Shown piece after piece: positions 19,069 to 26,964 of a stretch of 64,000 nt of DNA; positions within the stretch are counted from its first letter, which is position 1, and each line of letters starts with the position of its first letter. The stretch comes from a virus: positions 1-64,000 of the IMG/VR virus record IMGVR_UViG_3300027141_000003, one strand, 5' to 3'. The translations under genes and the position numbers were made by a program. The notes under the pieces are model-generated. The model was given only the letters and a program-made list of their open reading frames with translations. It had not been told where the DNA came from and made no database searches.

Positions 19069-19239
19069 CTACTTGTCTTTATTTAGTTTAGAGTTGTACC
19101 ATTTACCAGCGTCCATATCTGGGCCAGCCAGATTATTTTTATCTAATAATAATCCAATTGCTGCGTTTAAGTATTCAATCTGGAATTGCATTCTAAGCAT
19201 TTCCATTTCAAGGAGCCTGATTCTTTCAGATTTTCTCAT
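19069..19239 (-). CDS. Short coiled-coil protein
   Basis: This 56-residue protein begins MRKSERIRLLEMEMLRMQFQ with a strong heptad helix, then a short tail (LAGPDMDAGKWYNSKLNKDK). It overlaps the upstream gene as ATGA. It lies between the subtilase and a membrane-anchored zinc protein. Function unknown. Confidence 0.6.
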   Translation of the reverse strand: MRKSERIRLLEMEMLRMQFQIEYLNAAIGLLLDKNNLAGPDMDAGKWYNSKLNKDK

Positions 19240-19595
19240 TCTTCCATTCCATTTATATCTATAGGGGTAGGGGCTGTTGCTAAACTACCGCAGTTTGCAC
19301 ATTCCATATCTAAAAAATAAGTTGCAATCTCTCCGTCTTTAAAAATTGCTTTTAGGTCCCAAACAATACTTCCGCAAGGACACACGTGGGTTGGTGTGCC
19401 ACGAAGATCCATTGCATTATGATAATCGTTAGGTCTTAAACTATTTATATCTTTAGGGCCGTTTTCTTCACAATCTTCATCGTGTTCATCTTCATCGTTA
19501 ACAACAAGGATTCTGTTTCTTTCAAGCAAATCTTTGATTACTCCTAAAGTAAGTAATCCAAACATGAGGGCAGAGAAGCGGGAAAACCATTTCAT
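19236..19595 (-). CDS. Membrane-anchored zinc-ribbon protein
   Basis: From ATG 19595 this is a 119-residue protein with an N-terminal hydrophobic segment (MKWFSRFSALMFGLLTLGVI), an acidic linker (DEDEHDEDCEEN) and a C-terminal zinc ribbon with CPCG (about 72-75) and CANC (about 98-101). TATAAT (19607-19602) lies 6 nt before this ATG, a leaderless arrangement; a GTG at 19610 is an alternative start. Function unknown. Confidence 0.65.
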   Translation of the reverse strand: MKWFSRFSALMFGLLTLGVIKDLLERNRILVVNDEDEHDEDCEENGPKDINSLRPNDYHNAMDLRGTPTHVCPCGSIVWDLKAIFKDGEIATYFLDMECANCGSLATAPTPIDINGMEE

Positions 19596-19609
19596 AAATC
19601 TATTATACA

Positions 19610-20167
19610 CTAAACTTGAATATATGTATAGGGAGCAGACACGCTCATATTGAACTCAGTTGCTGCTTCTAATGCAGCTTTAAGTCTAAGTCTAGGGTTT
19701 CTTTGCTTCTTTGTTGCATGCAGTGCTCCTAGCGCTAGCATTCCACCACTGCCTTCCGCCATATAGTTAACTATGTTTTCTCCAACATGAAAGTCTTCGT
19801 CTACTGTAAAAAGCCTACCGCACACTCCAACAATAAAAATTCCACCTGTATCTTCTTCTGATGCCGAACCAACGCTTCCATAACCATGATCTTTAAATGC
19901 AACCTTGACAGAATCAATAAACTTGGTTCTCATAAACTTATCTAAGCCAGAGTTTGTTTTAGTTGGTGTATATTTTGGAGGAGTCCACATGTATTGAAGG
20001 ATTTGTCCCATACGGAATGAGTCTGTAAATGCAATTCCGTATTGACCATTCTTAAACACCTTGGGTTCTTTTCTTGCAAGAATCCAGCCAGTCTTGTCAT
20101 CCGAAGCGGCATGGTCGGACCCCATATAAACGACACCATTCTGGGCTATTGCTACTATACAGGTCAT
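19610..20167 (-). CDS. HslV/proteasome-like Ntn peptidase
   Basis: This 185-residue protein has the proteasome-superfamily pattern: after the initiator Met comes Thr2 (MTCIVAI), which would become the N-terminal nucleophile, then NGVVYMGSDHAASD (the catalytic Asp region) and KEPKVFKNG (a Lys at the position of Lys33). The length fits HslV/Anbu-like enzymes (about 175-200 residues). It should form a ring-shaped protease. No HslU-like ATPase is in the window, so it may use a host ATPase or act alone. A leaderless promoter precedes the ATG. Confidence 0.75.
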   Translation of the reverse strand: MTCIVAIAQNGVVYMGSDHAASDDKTGWILARKEPKVFKNGQYGIAFTDSFRMGQILQYMWTPPKYTPTKTNSGLDKFMRTKFIDSVKVAFKDHGYGSVGSASEEDTGGIFIVGVCGRLFTVDEDFHVGENIVNYMAEGSGGMLALGALHATKKQRNPRLRLKAALEAATEFNMSVSAPYTYIQV

Positions 20168-20173
20168 GCCTCT

Positions 20174-20202
20174 AGTATACTAAATTTAAAATTCCGTGTC
20201 CA
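20174..20202 (-). promoter_or_regulatory. Leaderless promoter of the HslV-like gene
   Basis: On the minus strand TGGACA (20202-20197), a 17-bp spacer and TATACT (20179-20174), with the ATG at 20167 exactly 6 nt further on. No ribosome-binding site fits. Confidence 0.7.
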
Positions 20203-20500
20203 GTTCGTCTAAATGATGCTCTGCATGGCTTACTCTAATTAAAGCATCTTCAAGCTCAGCCTTTACGGATATAAGCTCCTGAATGGTATTATAATATTTA
20301 TCTTTCCATTCAGTCAATTCTTTTTCAATTTTATACAATTCAATTTTAAGGTCTTTTAAATCTAATTTAAGGTGATCCTGCTCACGCTCATGACGCCTAT
20401 TTTTTTCTTTAACATTATCCCTGATTCCAGCAATAAAGGAGGTTGCTGCACCGCTTAATATAGCAGCAGAAATAGCAATAATAGCGGTAGTATAATCCAT
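20186..20500 (-). CDS. Membrane-anchored coiled-coil protein, possible spanin
   Basis: This 104-residue protein has one hydrophobic segment (MDYTTAIIAISAAILSGAAT) and then a long charged coiled coil to the end. This topology fits inner-membrane spanin components, though no Rz1-like partner is adjacent and hosts with thick walls rarely need spanins. TATAAT lies at 20515-20510, 9 nt from the start, with no ribosome-binding site. The spanin call is tentative. Confidence 0.5.
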   Translation of the reverse strand: MDYTTAIIAISAAILSGAATSFIAGIRDNVKEKNRRHEREQDHLKLDLKDLKIELYKIEKELTEWKDKYYNTIQELISVKAELEDALIRVSHAEHHLDELDTEF

Positions 20501-20529
20501 AATAAACTAATTATACCCTAAAATTAATT

Positions 20530-20766
20530 TTAAACTAATAGCTCTGATGCAGATATTTCATTGCCAATATATCGGCGTTTAATAATAAATTCCTTAACAT
20601 AATCTGACCCATTAGATCTCCCAGCCAATATAACTACCCATCTAGGCTCAAGCTTAGACGATATGCAGGTTTCGCATATCAATAGATTAATTGGTAGTAA
20701 GGCCGACTTCTTTGCCTCTAGTTTATTCTTGGATTTATTACAGCTATAACACAATATCTTTTCCAT
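20530..20766 (-). CDS. Small zinc-ribbon protein
   Basis: This 78-residue protein begins MEKILCYSCNKSKNKLEAKK with CYSC (residues 6-9) and CETC (about 32-35), a classic CxxC...CxxC zinc ribbon, followed by a beta-rich tail (RWVVILAGRSNGSDYVKEFI). It abuts the gene upstream. Such proteins are common in actinophages; role unknown. Confidence 0.7.
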   Translation of the reverse strand: MEKILCYSCNKSKNKLEAKKSALLPINLLICETCISSKLEPRWVVILAGRSNGSDYVKEFIIKRRYIGNEISASELLV

Positions 20767-20963
20767 TAGTTTGAGTCCTCAATATGCGTAAATACTATTT
20801 CATCTACAATTGTAAAATCTTCATTTTCCATAAGTTCGTTATACTCTATTCCGTTTTTGTTATAATTAACAATTGATGCGTATGCACCAAGTTTCTCAAC
20901 TGTTCCATGAAGATCTTCTGCGTGAATAAAAACAACATGGGTGATATCATAGTACTCTTTCAC
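20766..20963 (-). CDS. Small protein, unknown
   Basis: This 65-residue protein begins MKEYYDITHVVFIHAEDLHG and overlaps its upstream neighbour by 17 nt. Alternating hydrophobic residues suggest a small alpha-beta fold. No motif recognised. Confidence 0.65.
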   Translation of the reverse strand: MKEYYDITHVVFIHAEDLHGTVEKLGAYASIVNYNKNGIEYNELMENEDFTIVDEIVFTHIEDSN

Positions 20964-21273
20964 TAGGCTTGCCCTCCAGCTCGCATCTTACTCCATATGA
21001 CTCAAGCAGTCGCTTGACCTTTGTTACATAATCAATAACCATTTCTTTCTTGGTTCCCTCAAACTGTAAAAAATTGTCTTCATATAGTCGTAGTGCTAAA
21101 AACTGTGGATACATTACTATGTCCATTAAGAGCATAGAAGGCTTCTTTATTTGATGAACAGCCTTTTTCATCTCTGGGGTATAGAATACTGGCTTATTTG
21201 GTTCGCCAGTCCATTCGTTGACTCCGTATTTAAAATGCTCTTTTAGCCTGTCCTGGCTCTTATCAATAAACAT
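20947..21273 (-). CDS. Protein of unknown function
   Basis: This 108-residue protein begins MFIDKSQDRLKEHFKYGVNE and has long helices (DIVMYPQFLALRLYEDNFLQ). It starts inside the end of the WhiB gene and overlaps the gene downstream, so it is part of the same operon. Function unknown. Confidence 0.65.
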   Translation of the reverse strand: MFIDKSQDRLKEHFKYGVNEWTGEPNKPVFYTPEMKKAVHQIKKPSMLLMDIVMYPQFLALRLYEDNFLQFEGTKKEMVIDYVTKVKRLLESYGVRCELEGKPSERVL

Positions 21274-21574
21274 TTTTCTTCTTTAACTTCTTCCATAGGT
21301 CTTGATCTTTATGCAGATTCTTAGACTTATCAATTGATCCAGATGTCAAGTATACACCACCCCATACACCGTATTCATTTCCTTCAACTCCAGATTCATA
21401 GCACATGCTAATCACTGGACAACTTAAACACATCTCGTCTATGTTCTTTGCTATGTTAGAATCGGATTCATACTTCTCATAAAACAAATCAGTATTCATT
21501 CCTCTGCATATAGCAAGATGAAACCAATCTAAAGAATCTTGATCTATTCCTAAACTACTTAAAATGTCTGACAT
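21263..21574 (-). CDS. WhiB-family iron-sulfur transcription regulator
   Basis: This 103-residue protein has the four conserved cysteines of Wbl proteins (CRG near residue 23; CLSCPVISMC near 48-57) and the downstream G-V-W-G-G turn (EYGVWGGVYL), which binds host sigma factor. Wbl proteins carry a [4Fe-4S] cluster and occur only in actinobacteria and their phages, so this gene is strong evidence for the host. The start at ATG 21574 is chosen because 21616 lies inside the upstream gene. Target genes unknown. Confidence 0.88.
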   Translation of the reverse strand: MSDILSSLGIDQDSLDWFHLAICRGMNTDLFYEKYESDSNIAKNIDEMCLSCPVISMCYESGVEGNEYGVWGGVYLTSGSIDKSKNLHKDQDLWKKLKKKNVY

Positions 21575-21782
21575 ACTTTGTGGGCAGCTTCCATATTCCA
21601 TTGTTGGCAACTGCAATTCGTTCTGCTGTTCCCCAGGTGTTCTCTTTGAACATTCCTCTTATGCTGGTAAACCCGCCACTATCTTTCTTCCAAATGATAA
21701 GATCGTAATTGTCCCAGTACGGGGTTACACTCTTAGCCTTTTTAATAAAGACTTCGACACCTAGTTCTGTTAGATTTAACAT
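21555..21782 (-). CDS. Small basic protein upstream of whiB
   Basis: This 75-residue protein begins MLNLTELGVEVFIKKAKSVT and ends KLPTKYVRHFK. Its stop overlaps the WhiB start, suggesting coupled translation. Beta-rich and basic; possibly a small DNA- or protein-binding factor, but no signature supports that. Confidence 0.6.
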   Translation of the reverse strand: MLNLTELGVEVFIKKAKSVTPYWDNYDLIIWKKDSGGFTSIRGMFKENTWGTAERIAVANNGIWKLPTKYVRHFK

Positions 21783-21854
21783 TGTCCCTCAAACATAAAC
21801 CGCAGCATCCCACTGATATATATTATACAGTAGAAACTGCGGCTCTGTCAATGA

Positions 21855-22619
21855 CTATTTAAGAAAAGCTCCACCCCATATGGACTTATTTACTTCTTTT
21901 TCTGCTTCGTTAATTGGATCTTCATCTGCAGACTTTTTAATAGGAACACAGTTAGGGACTTTGCGTCCACCCTTGTCTTTCATTCCTTGCTGCTCATATC
22001 CTGACCAACAAGCTTTTTCCATATTATTCCATTTGTCTTCGTCTTCATTATCTGACTCATAGGACTTGCTCATTTCTTCTGAGCATTTAGGGCAATCTTC
22101 GCATTTTGTTCCGTTTGCTTTGCATTCTTCACAGTCACAGTCTTCAGATTTTTCCATTTCATCTTCTGGCTTAGGATCTATTGATTTTGCTAAATCATCC
22201 TCTGTAATTTCAACCACTGCCTCTATTGGATTTACTACATCTTCTAAGATGCCTTTAATTTCTTCTACCATTTCCTGCATTTCTAAATTCTTTTTCATGT
22301 TTTTCTCCCTTGTTACTATTTTTCTAGACCATGAGAACCCTGCGTCCCCACCCCAAGCCAACCACATAATTTTGCCATTAGATGGGTTTTCTGCATTATT
22401 AAAGTCTTTTCCTTTTTTATCTACCTCATGGCGTGAAAAAAAAGAATACATTCTTTTAACTGTTGATAAACTTAAAGTCTCTCCTCTTGCTAGCTGTCCT
22501 GCACGAGTCCAGCCTACTGCCGTTCCCGCACCCTTAGCCTTGCCTTCTTCTTTTAATTTAATTGCACGGCGGGCTGCAGATTGCATTCCTGAAGTTGGTT
22601 TGTATCCTTCAGTTGCCAT
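21855..22619 (-). CDS. Phage structural/head-related protein, multi-part
   Basis: This 254-residue protein has an N-terminal module with RMYSFFSRHEVDKKGKDF and IMWLAWGGDAGFSW (about residues 56-100), a pattern I know from phage head-maturation or capsid-associated proteins. An acidic, Cys-rich linker (CDCEECKANGTKCEDCPKC) follows, and the C-terminus has WSGYEQQGMKDKGGRKVPNC, another phage-typical motif. This could be a prohead protease-linked or scaffold-like protein, but no capsid gene is in the window. Function uncertain. Confidence 0.6.
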   Translation of the reverse strand: MATEGYKPTSGMQSAARRAIKLKEEGKAKGAGTAVGWTRAGQLARGETLSLSTVKRMYSFFSRHEVDKKGKDFNNAENPSNGKIMWLAWGGDAGFSWSRKIVTREKNMKKNLEMQEMVEEIKGILEDVVNPIEAVVEITEDDLAKSIDPKPEDEMEKSEDCDCEECKANGTKCEDCPKCSEEMSKSYESDNEDEDKWNNMEKACWSGYEQQGMKDKGGRKVPNCVPIKKSADEDPINEAEKEVNKSIWGGAFLK

Positions 22620-22762
22620 TATTTCTCCTTAACGCTAACTACTTTAACGTTTTTAATTTCATCGTCTACGCCAAATATATCATTAGCATAATCTAGAGCA
22701 TCGCTTTCATCAAAGGCTTCTACTTCTGCCGTTACTTCAAGCTTAACTTTGTATGTGTTCAT
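22619..22762 (-). CDS. Small acidic protein
   Basis: This 47-residue protein begins MNTYKVKLEVTAEVEAFDES and continues DALDYANDIFGVDDEI. It overlaps its downstream gene as TAATG and abuts the endolysin gene. Function unknown; a small beta-alpha fold is likely. Confidence 0.6.
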   Translation of the reverse strand: MNTYKVKLEVTAEVEAFDESDALDYANDIFGVDDEIKNVKVVSVKEK

Positions 22763-23332
22763 TTACTTACCGCAGGTTGGGCATACTTTTGTTTTAGCTT
22801 TAGCAGGCTTTTGTTCTGCAATTGGTGCTGCTGCTTTAAACTTTGGACGACCAAATCCAACAATAGATATTAAAACTCCTGCTTTGTTTTTCTTGTAGGC
22901 ACGGAGTTGTTTGCAAACTTCTCCGCCATTTCTTTGGCTCCCAGACTTCTTTGAAGATGTGTTTCCTTCAATACACCAAACGGTTCCGTCTTCATTGTCT
23001 TTAACAACAATACCTACGTGAGAAACCCTATCGACGCCATCTGAAGGGAAATCAAAATAGGCTATATCTCCTGGTTCTGGATCTGCAATATCTCCATCAA
23101 TCCATGCGTTAGCTTTTTTAAATGCTGTTACTCCTGCTGGAGTATAAACTGTATTAGGAATCTTTACGCCAGATTCGTTCCCGCACCAATTTACGAAACT
23201 TCCGCACCATGGTTGGAAATTAGCTTTAGTGTAAGCACCATACTTTGTTTCGTTATCCTTTGGACCTTCAATAGTCCCAATCTCTGCTGTAGCAACTTCG
23301 ATTAAACGTGCTGCTGTGCCTTGGTCTGCCAT
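22763..23332 (-). CDS. Endolysin, CHAP domain
   Basis: This 189-residue protein is a CHAP-type peptidoglycan hydrolase, with the catalytic Cys in QPWCGSFVNWC (about residue 42), the His in RVSHVGIVV (about 100) and the Asn/Glu region IEGNTSS (about 118). It would cleave peptide bonds in the cell wall at the end of infection. A Lys/Ala/Pro linker and a CPTCGK zinc-knuckle-like end follow and may bind the wall. ATG 23332 overlaps the holin stop as TAATG, so the ATG at 23347 is less likely. Confidence 0.8.
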   Translation of the reverse strand: MADQGTAARLIEVATAEIGTIEGPKDNETKYGAYTKANFQPWCGSFVNWCGNESGVKIPNTVYTPAGVTAFKKANAWIDGDIADPEPGDIAYFDFPSDGVDRVSHVGIVVKDNEDGTVWCIEGNTSSKKSGSQRNGGEVCKQLRAYKKNKAGVLISIVGFGRPKFKAAAPIAEQKPAKAKTKVCPTCGK

Positions 23333-23742
23333 TATTCTTTGTCCCAATCTGTATCAACTGGTTGTTCTGCTGGCATCTCTCCGTCTGGCTTTGCCGCTAA
23401 ACGTGCTGCAGTTGCATCAATTTCTGCTTCAAGCTTCTTGTCTGCCTGTGTATTCTTTGCATCTACTTCTTTATTTTGTATTTGGGCCGCCATAATATCC
23501 TTGGCACCTGAATTGCCAATCAAAATTCCTGCAAGTGTGCCTGTAATAAATGTTGCAATACTACCTAGAACATTAAAGAACATCTTGTCATTTTCTGACT
23601 GAGCTCCTATGGGCTGTGTTACAAACAATAGTCCGTAAATAATTCCGACTGCTGTTAGAAACAGGATGCTTCCAAGAGTTATTCCTAGAATAAACTTTAA
23701 ACGAGCATCTAAGTCTGCTGGGGTTAGCTTTTGTTTAGCCAT
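23332..23742 (-). CDS. Two-span membrane protein, holin candidate
   Basis: This 136-residue protein has two hydrophobic segments (about 17-42 and 57-78) and a charged, Ala/Lys/Glu-rich C-terminal tail ending in DTDWDKE. Its position directly before the endolysin with overlapping stop/start is what holins show. It may form membrane lesions that release the endolysin. Confidence 0.65.
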   Translation of the reverse strand: MAKQKLTPADLDARLKFILGITLGSILFLTAVGIIYGLLFVTQPIGAQSENDKMFFNVLGSIATFITGTLAGILIGNSGAKDIMAAQIQNKEVDAKNTQADKKLEAEIDATAARLAAKPDGEMPAEQPVDTDWDKE

Positions 23743-23950
23743 TTGTTATTTCCTGTTCTGGTGTTGTAGGTGTAATTTTTATTACATCATTTGTGCAAGT
23801 CTGTGAAGCTTCACATACTGGAGGATTACATTCTGCAATTTCCCAATTTTTAGGATCTTGACATGGGTATCTATAGAATCCACTATAGCCACATGAACTC
23901 AATGATACCATTAATAGTCCAGCTAAAGCAATAGCAGTTATTTTCTTCAT
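23735..23950 (-). CDS. Small lipoprotein
   Basis: This 71-residue protein has a lipoprotein signal (MKKITAIALAGLLMVSLSSC, lipobox LSSC), so Cys20 would be lipidated after export. The mature part has five further cysteines. It sits inside the lysis cluster between two membrane-protein genes and may act as an outer-layer spanin or lysis aid, which is inference. A TATAAT lies 6 nt before the ATG. Confidence 0.7.
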   Translation of the reverse strand: MKKITAIALAGLLMVSLSSCGYSGFYRYPCQDPKNWEIAECNPPVCEASQTCTNDVIKITPTTPEQEITNG

Positions 23951-23956
23951 ACTACT

Positions 23957-23962
23957 ATTATA
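23957..23962 (-). promoter_or_regulatory. Leaderless -10 box of the lipoprotein gene
   Basis: TATAAT on the minus strand (23962-23957) with the ATG at 23950 six nucleotides downstream and no ribosome-binding site. No good -35 match is visible. Confidence 0.55.
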
Positions 23963-23964
23963 CC

Positions 23965-24147
23965 CTATTCTGAGTTTCTATTTCTGATAGGACTAGTTAC
24001 TATCCATAGAGCAGTAGTAGCTATAATGCCATAACCGACTATATCTTTAGCACTTCCGTCCAAAACAACCCAAGCAATAAACATACCAAGAAGGGTCCAT
24101 GCTTGGTCTACCATATCTTTTAGGATATTCTTTATTATTCTTACCAT
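23965..24147 (-). CDS. Two-span membrane protein, second holin candidate
   Basis: This 60-residue protein begins MVRIIKNILKDMVDQAWTLL and has two hydrophobic segments (about 15-30 and 37-52) with charged ends. Short two-span proteins next to endolysins are typical class II holins. It starts by overlap with the end of the 921-residue gene. Confidence 0.7.
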   Translation of the reverse strand: MVRIIKNILKDMVDQAWTLLGMFIAWVVLDGSAKDIVGYGIIATTALWIVTSPIRNRNSE

Positions 24148-26906
24148 TTTCTTCTTCCTCCTCGACCTGGTGAATTAGCTCCTGAGCCTCCACCAGAATT
24201 TCCTCCGCCTCCTGTGCTACCCCCTGTGGCTCCTCCTGTTGCAACTGCTGCTGCGTTAATTGCTGCACCTGCTGCTACAACTGTTGCTACAACCATTTCA
24301 GTTGCCTCTTCTCTTTCGCCTTCTGTCATATCTGCACCTATGCTTCCCAAGGCCTGTAGGGCTGCTCCTGGGTCATTAAATAACTCTTGTGCAAATGCCG
24401 CTGGGTCAGATATTAATTCTACTTGTACTGCAACTTCTGCAGTAATTACAACCGAGTCACCATTTTCAGATGTTCTAACATCAACTGGTGTGCTTGCTGG
24501 CAAATCTGATAACTTAATTCCAGCTTCCGCTACCTGTTCTTTAGTAAGATTTTCACCTTCTGGAACAGATTGAATTAATGCATCGGCAACAATATCTTTT
24601 TCTGCTTCAGATAATTTACCATCTGAGTTAGCTAATTCAACAATGGCTGCAACATCCTCTTTTGAAACTTCGCCGTCTGACGCAAGTGCTTCCAGAACTG
24701 CTTCTTGATCTGCTACAGAAACTTTTCCATCTTCTGCCAATGCTTCAATTAACTGATTAGTTTCTTCTGCATCAATTTCACCATCTGCAGACATAGCTTC
24801 TGCAATTGCTTCAACTTCTGTACTATCAATTTTACCATCTTCCAATGCATCATCAACTGTATTTGTTACATCTTCTTCTGATCCCGTCACAGGCTCTGTA
24901 TCAACTGGTTCTGTTTCCACAGGTGTGGTATCAACTGGTTCTGTTTCCACAGGCTCTGTGTCTACTGGTTCTGTTTCCACAGGTGTGGTATCAACTGGTT
25001 CTGTTTCCACAGGTGTGGTATCAACTGGTTCTGTTTCCACAGGCTCTGTGTCTACTGGTTCTGTTTCCACAGGCTCTGTGTCTACTGGTTCTGTTTCCAC
25101 AGGCTCTGTGTCTACTGGTTCTGTTTCCACAGGTGTGGTATCAACTGGTGTGGTAGTTACTGGTGTAGTGTCTACAGGTGGCACGACTACGGGTGTAGTG
25201 TCTACAGGTGGCACGACTACGGGTGTAGTGTCTACAGGTGGCACGACTACGGGTGTAGTGTCTACAGGTGGCACGACTACGGGTGGTTCAACTGGTGCAG
25301 GTGGAGCAGGGGCTGGCAAGGGCGCTGGTGCAGGAACTGCATCAATTACTGTTTGAGCTGCTGCCACTATTGTAGGTGCTGTAGTTACTTTTTCTACGGC
25401 TGTAGAAACAATTGCAAGGTCTGCCACCTTTTCAGTCAATGTTGTGCTTGCTGTTGATAATGCCGTTACAGTATTTTGTGAAACAGTTGCAATTGGTGCA
25501 ATAACTGTATTTGTATTTGCTGTATTTGTTGCAACAATAGCAGTAACTGCTGAGTTTAATGTAGCAATTTGTGCATTTGCTGTATCAATTGCTGCCAAGA
25601 CTGTTGAATTGTCTGGATCAGGGGTGGGAGTAAATGCAGCGCCTTGACTAATTGTTCCAGTAAATCCCGTAGTAGTGCTTGTATTACTAATATTTGTTAC
25701 GGGACCATTTGTAGTTTCTCTTACGTTAAATCTAGCACCATTTGGGATTGGTCCAGTCACGCTTACATCTGCCTGCCAGGCACCATCTGAAGGATTAACA
25801 TCCGCATTAAATCTAACTTGAGTCATTTGTGTTTCTGCTGTTTGCAAAGGATAAACTCTAAGATCCCAAGCAACGCTAAGTGTATTGGTAGTTGTTGAGT
25901 ATGTAATTCCAGATCCATTACTCCAAGTAGTCCAGTCATACCCTGCTATAGAAATGGAAGGTGCATTAGGTGTAGAATAATAATTTGCACCCTCATTTAC
26001 TCCAAAGGTGATTGTCGCATTAGATCCTACAAAAACATTATTATATGTGACTCCGCCCATCTGTAAATTAAATGGAAGATTCATGCGAACACCAGCATCA
26101 TCTACATTAGATAAAACATTTGTGGTTGTACCAATAGTTGCAGCAAGGGCATTGACTGCATCTTGAGCATTATTAATTGCTACGTTTGCTTGAGTTAATT
26201 GTGTTTGAGCCTCTGTCCGTGCAGGAGTTACTGCTGCTACAGCCGTAGTTGCTGTTGCTACTGTGGCCGTTGCGGTATCTATTGCCGCCTGAGCTACCTG
26301 TATTGCAGTAGAAGCTGTTGCAGCCTGTGCTACTTCTGTTGTAATTGCGGTTGCTACTTGAGTAACTGTAGTGGGGGTTTCAGGCATTAAAGGGGATGCT
26401 GTTGCTATAACCGTTGCAGTTGCAGATTCAATAACGGGAACCGCTGCTGTAACAGCTACTTGTGCTGTAGCAACTTCTGGTGTTTGAGTTGTAGCACTTA
26501 CTGGAATTGCTGCTACCGCTTGTGTAACGGATGCTACCGTTGAAGTAATTGTTTGAACAACCGCTGTCGCTGTTTCTACGGCTGTGGACACATTAGACAC
26601 TTCCGCCACTGCTGTAGTTGCTGCAGTCACAGCCGTTGTTGCGGCAGTTACTGCGGCATTAGATGCTGTTACTGCCTGTACAGCTGTTGCTGTTGTGACA
26701 GTGGACGTATCTGATGCTGCTATGGCCTGTGCAACTTCTGTAGTTGCGGTTGCAATGGCTGTATTTACTGCCTGCTGTGCAGGGCTTACAACAACTTGCT
26801 CTGAGGGGGCTGGTGGCTCATTAGCATTAGCAAAGTTAGGACTAAAAAGGAAAAGCCAGCCGATTATAAAAAGGCTGGTTAAAAAATACTTTAACTTTCT
26901 AGTCAA
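24141..26906 (-). CDS. Large secreted repeat protein at the head of the lysis cluster
   Basis: This 921-residue protein starts at TTG 26906 behind AGGAGATACC. Parts in order: signal peptide (MTRKLKYFLTSLFIIGWLFL to ANA, residues 1-28); Ala/Thr/Val-rich helical repeats to about 255; a globular beta domain of about 160 residues with YNNVFVGSNATITFG and AWQADVSVTGPIPNG; another Ala/Thr stretch; 10-residue repeats VDTTPVVVPP and VETEPVDTEP (about 540-670); an acidic domain with repeated A-DGE/DGK units (ADGEIDAEE, EDGKVSVAD, SDGEVSKED, SDGKLSEAE), EF-hand- or dockerin-like in look; a Gly-rich end with GRGGRRKW. It is probably exported. Role in lysis or adhesion unknown. Confidence 0.65.
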   Translation of the reverse strand: MTRKLKYFLTSLFIIGWLFLFSPNFANANEPPAPSEQVVVSPAQQAVNTAIATATTEVAQAIAASDTSTVTTATAVQAVTASNAAVTAATTAVTAATTAVAEVSNVSTAVETATAVVQTITSTVASVTQAVAAIPVSATTQTPEVATAQVAVTAAVPVIESATATVIATASPLMPETPTTVTQVATAITTEVAQAATASTAIQVAQAAIDTATATVATATTAVAAVTPARTEAQTQLTQANVAINNAQDAVNALAATIGTTTNVLSNVDDAGVRMNLPFNLQMGGVTYNNVFVGSNATITFGVNEGANYYSTPNAPSISIAGYDWTTWSNGSGITYSTTTNTLSVAWDLRVYPLQTAETQMTQVRFNADVNPSDGAWQADVSVTGPIPNGARFNVRETTNGPVTNISNTSTTTGFTGTISQGAAFTPTPDPDNSTVLAAIDTANAQIATLNSAVTAIVATNTANTNTVIAPIATVSQNTVTALSTASTTLTEKVADLAIVSTAVEKVTTAPTIVAAAQTVIDAVPAPAPLPAPAPPAPVEPPVVVPPVDTTPVVVPPVDTTPVVVPPVDTTPVVVPPVDTTPVTTTPVDTTPVETEPVDTEPVETEPVDTEPVETEPVDTEPVETEPVDTTPVETEPVDTTPVETEPVDTEPVETEPVDTTPVETEPVDTEPVTGSEEDVTNTVDDALEDGKIDSTEVEAIAEAMSADGEIDAEETNQLIEALAEDGKVSVADQEAVLEALASDGEVSKEDVAAIVELANSDGKLSEAEKDIVADALIQSVPEGENLTKEQVAEAGIKLSDLPASTPVDVRTSENGDSVVITAEVAVQVELISDPAAFAQELFNDPGAALQALGSIGADMTEGEREEATEMVVATVVAAGAAINAAAVATGGATGGSTGGGGNSGGGSGANSPGRGGRRKW
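24901..25290 (-). repeat. Tandem 30-bp coding repeats
   Basis: Eight 30-bp units (24901-25140) encode VETEP-VDTEP/VDTTP, and after a short transition about four 30-bp units (25171-25290) encode VDTTPVVVPP. Phase is kept through the array, so copy-number change would keep the frame. Not a CRISPR: no spacers. Confidence 0.9.
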
Positions 26907-26917
26907 CTAGGTATCTC

Positions 26918-26956
26918 CTAAGTAATGCAATATCTTTGCTTACTTAGTTAATTATA
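26918..26956 (-). promoter_or_regulatory. -10 box and inverted repeat before the large secreted protein
   Basis: On the minus strand TATAAT (26956-26951), then CTAAGTAA (26947-26940) and TTACTTAG (26925-26918), a perfect 8-bp inverted repeat. Its downstream arm runs into the AGGAG of the ribosome-binding site, so a hairpin here would hide it. It could also be an operator. Confidence 0.5.
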
Positions 26957-26964
26957 CCATGTTG

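Noticed and set aside
24901-25290. CRISPR array
   Set aside because: The units are direct 30-bp repeats without spacers and are in frame, encoding a Pro/Thr/Glu repeat protein.
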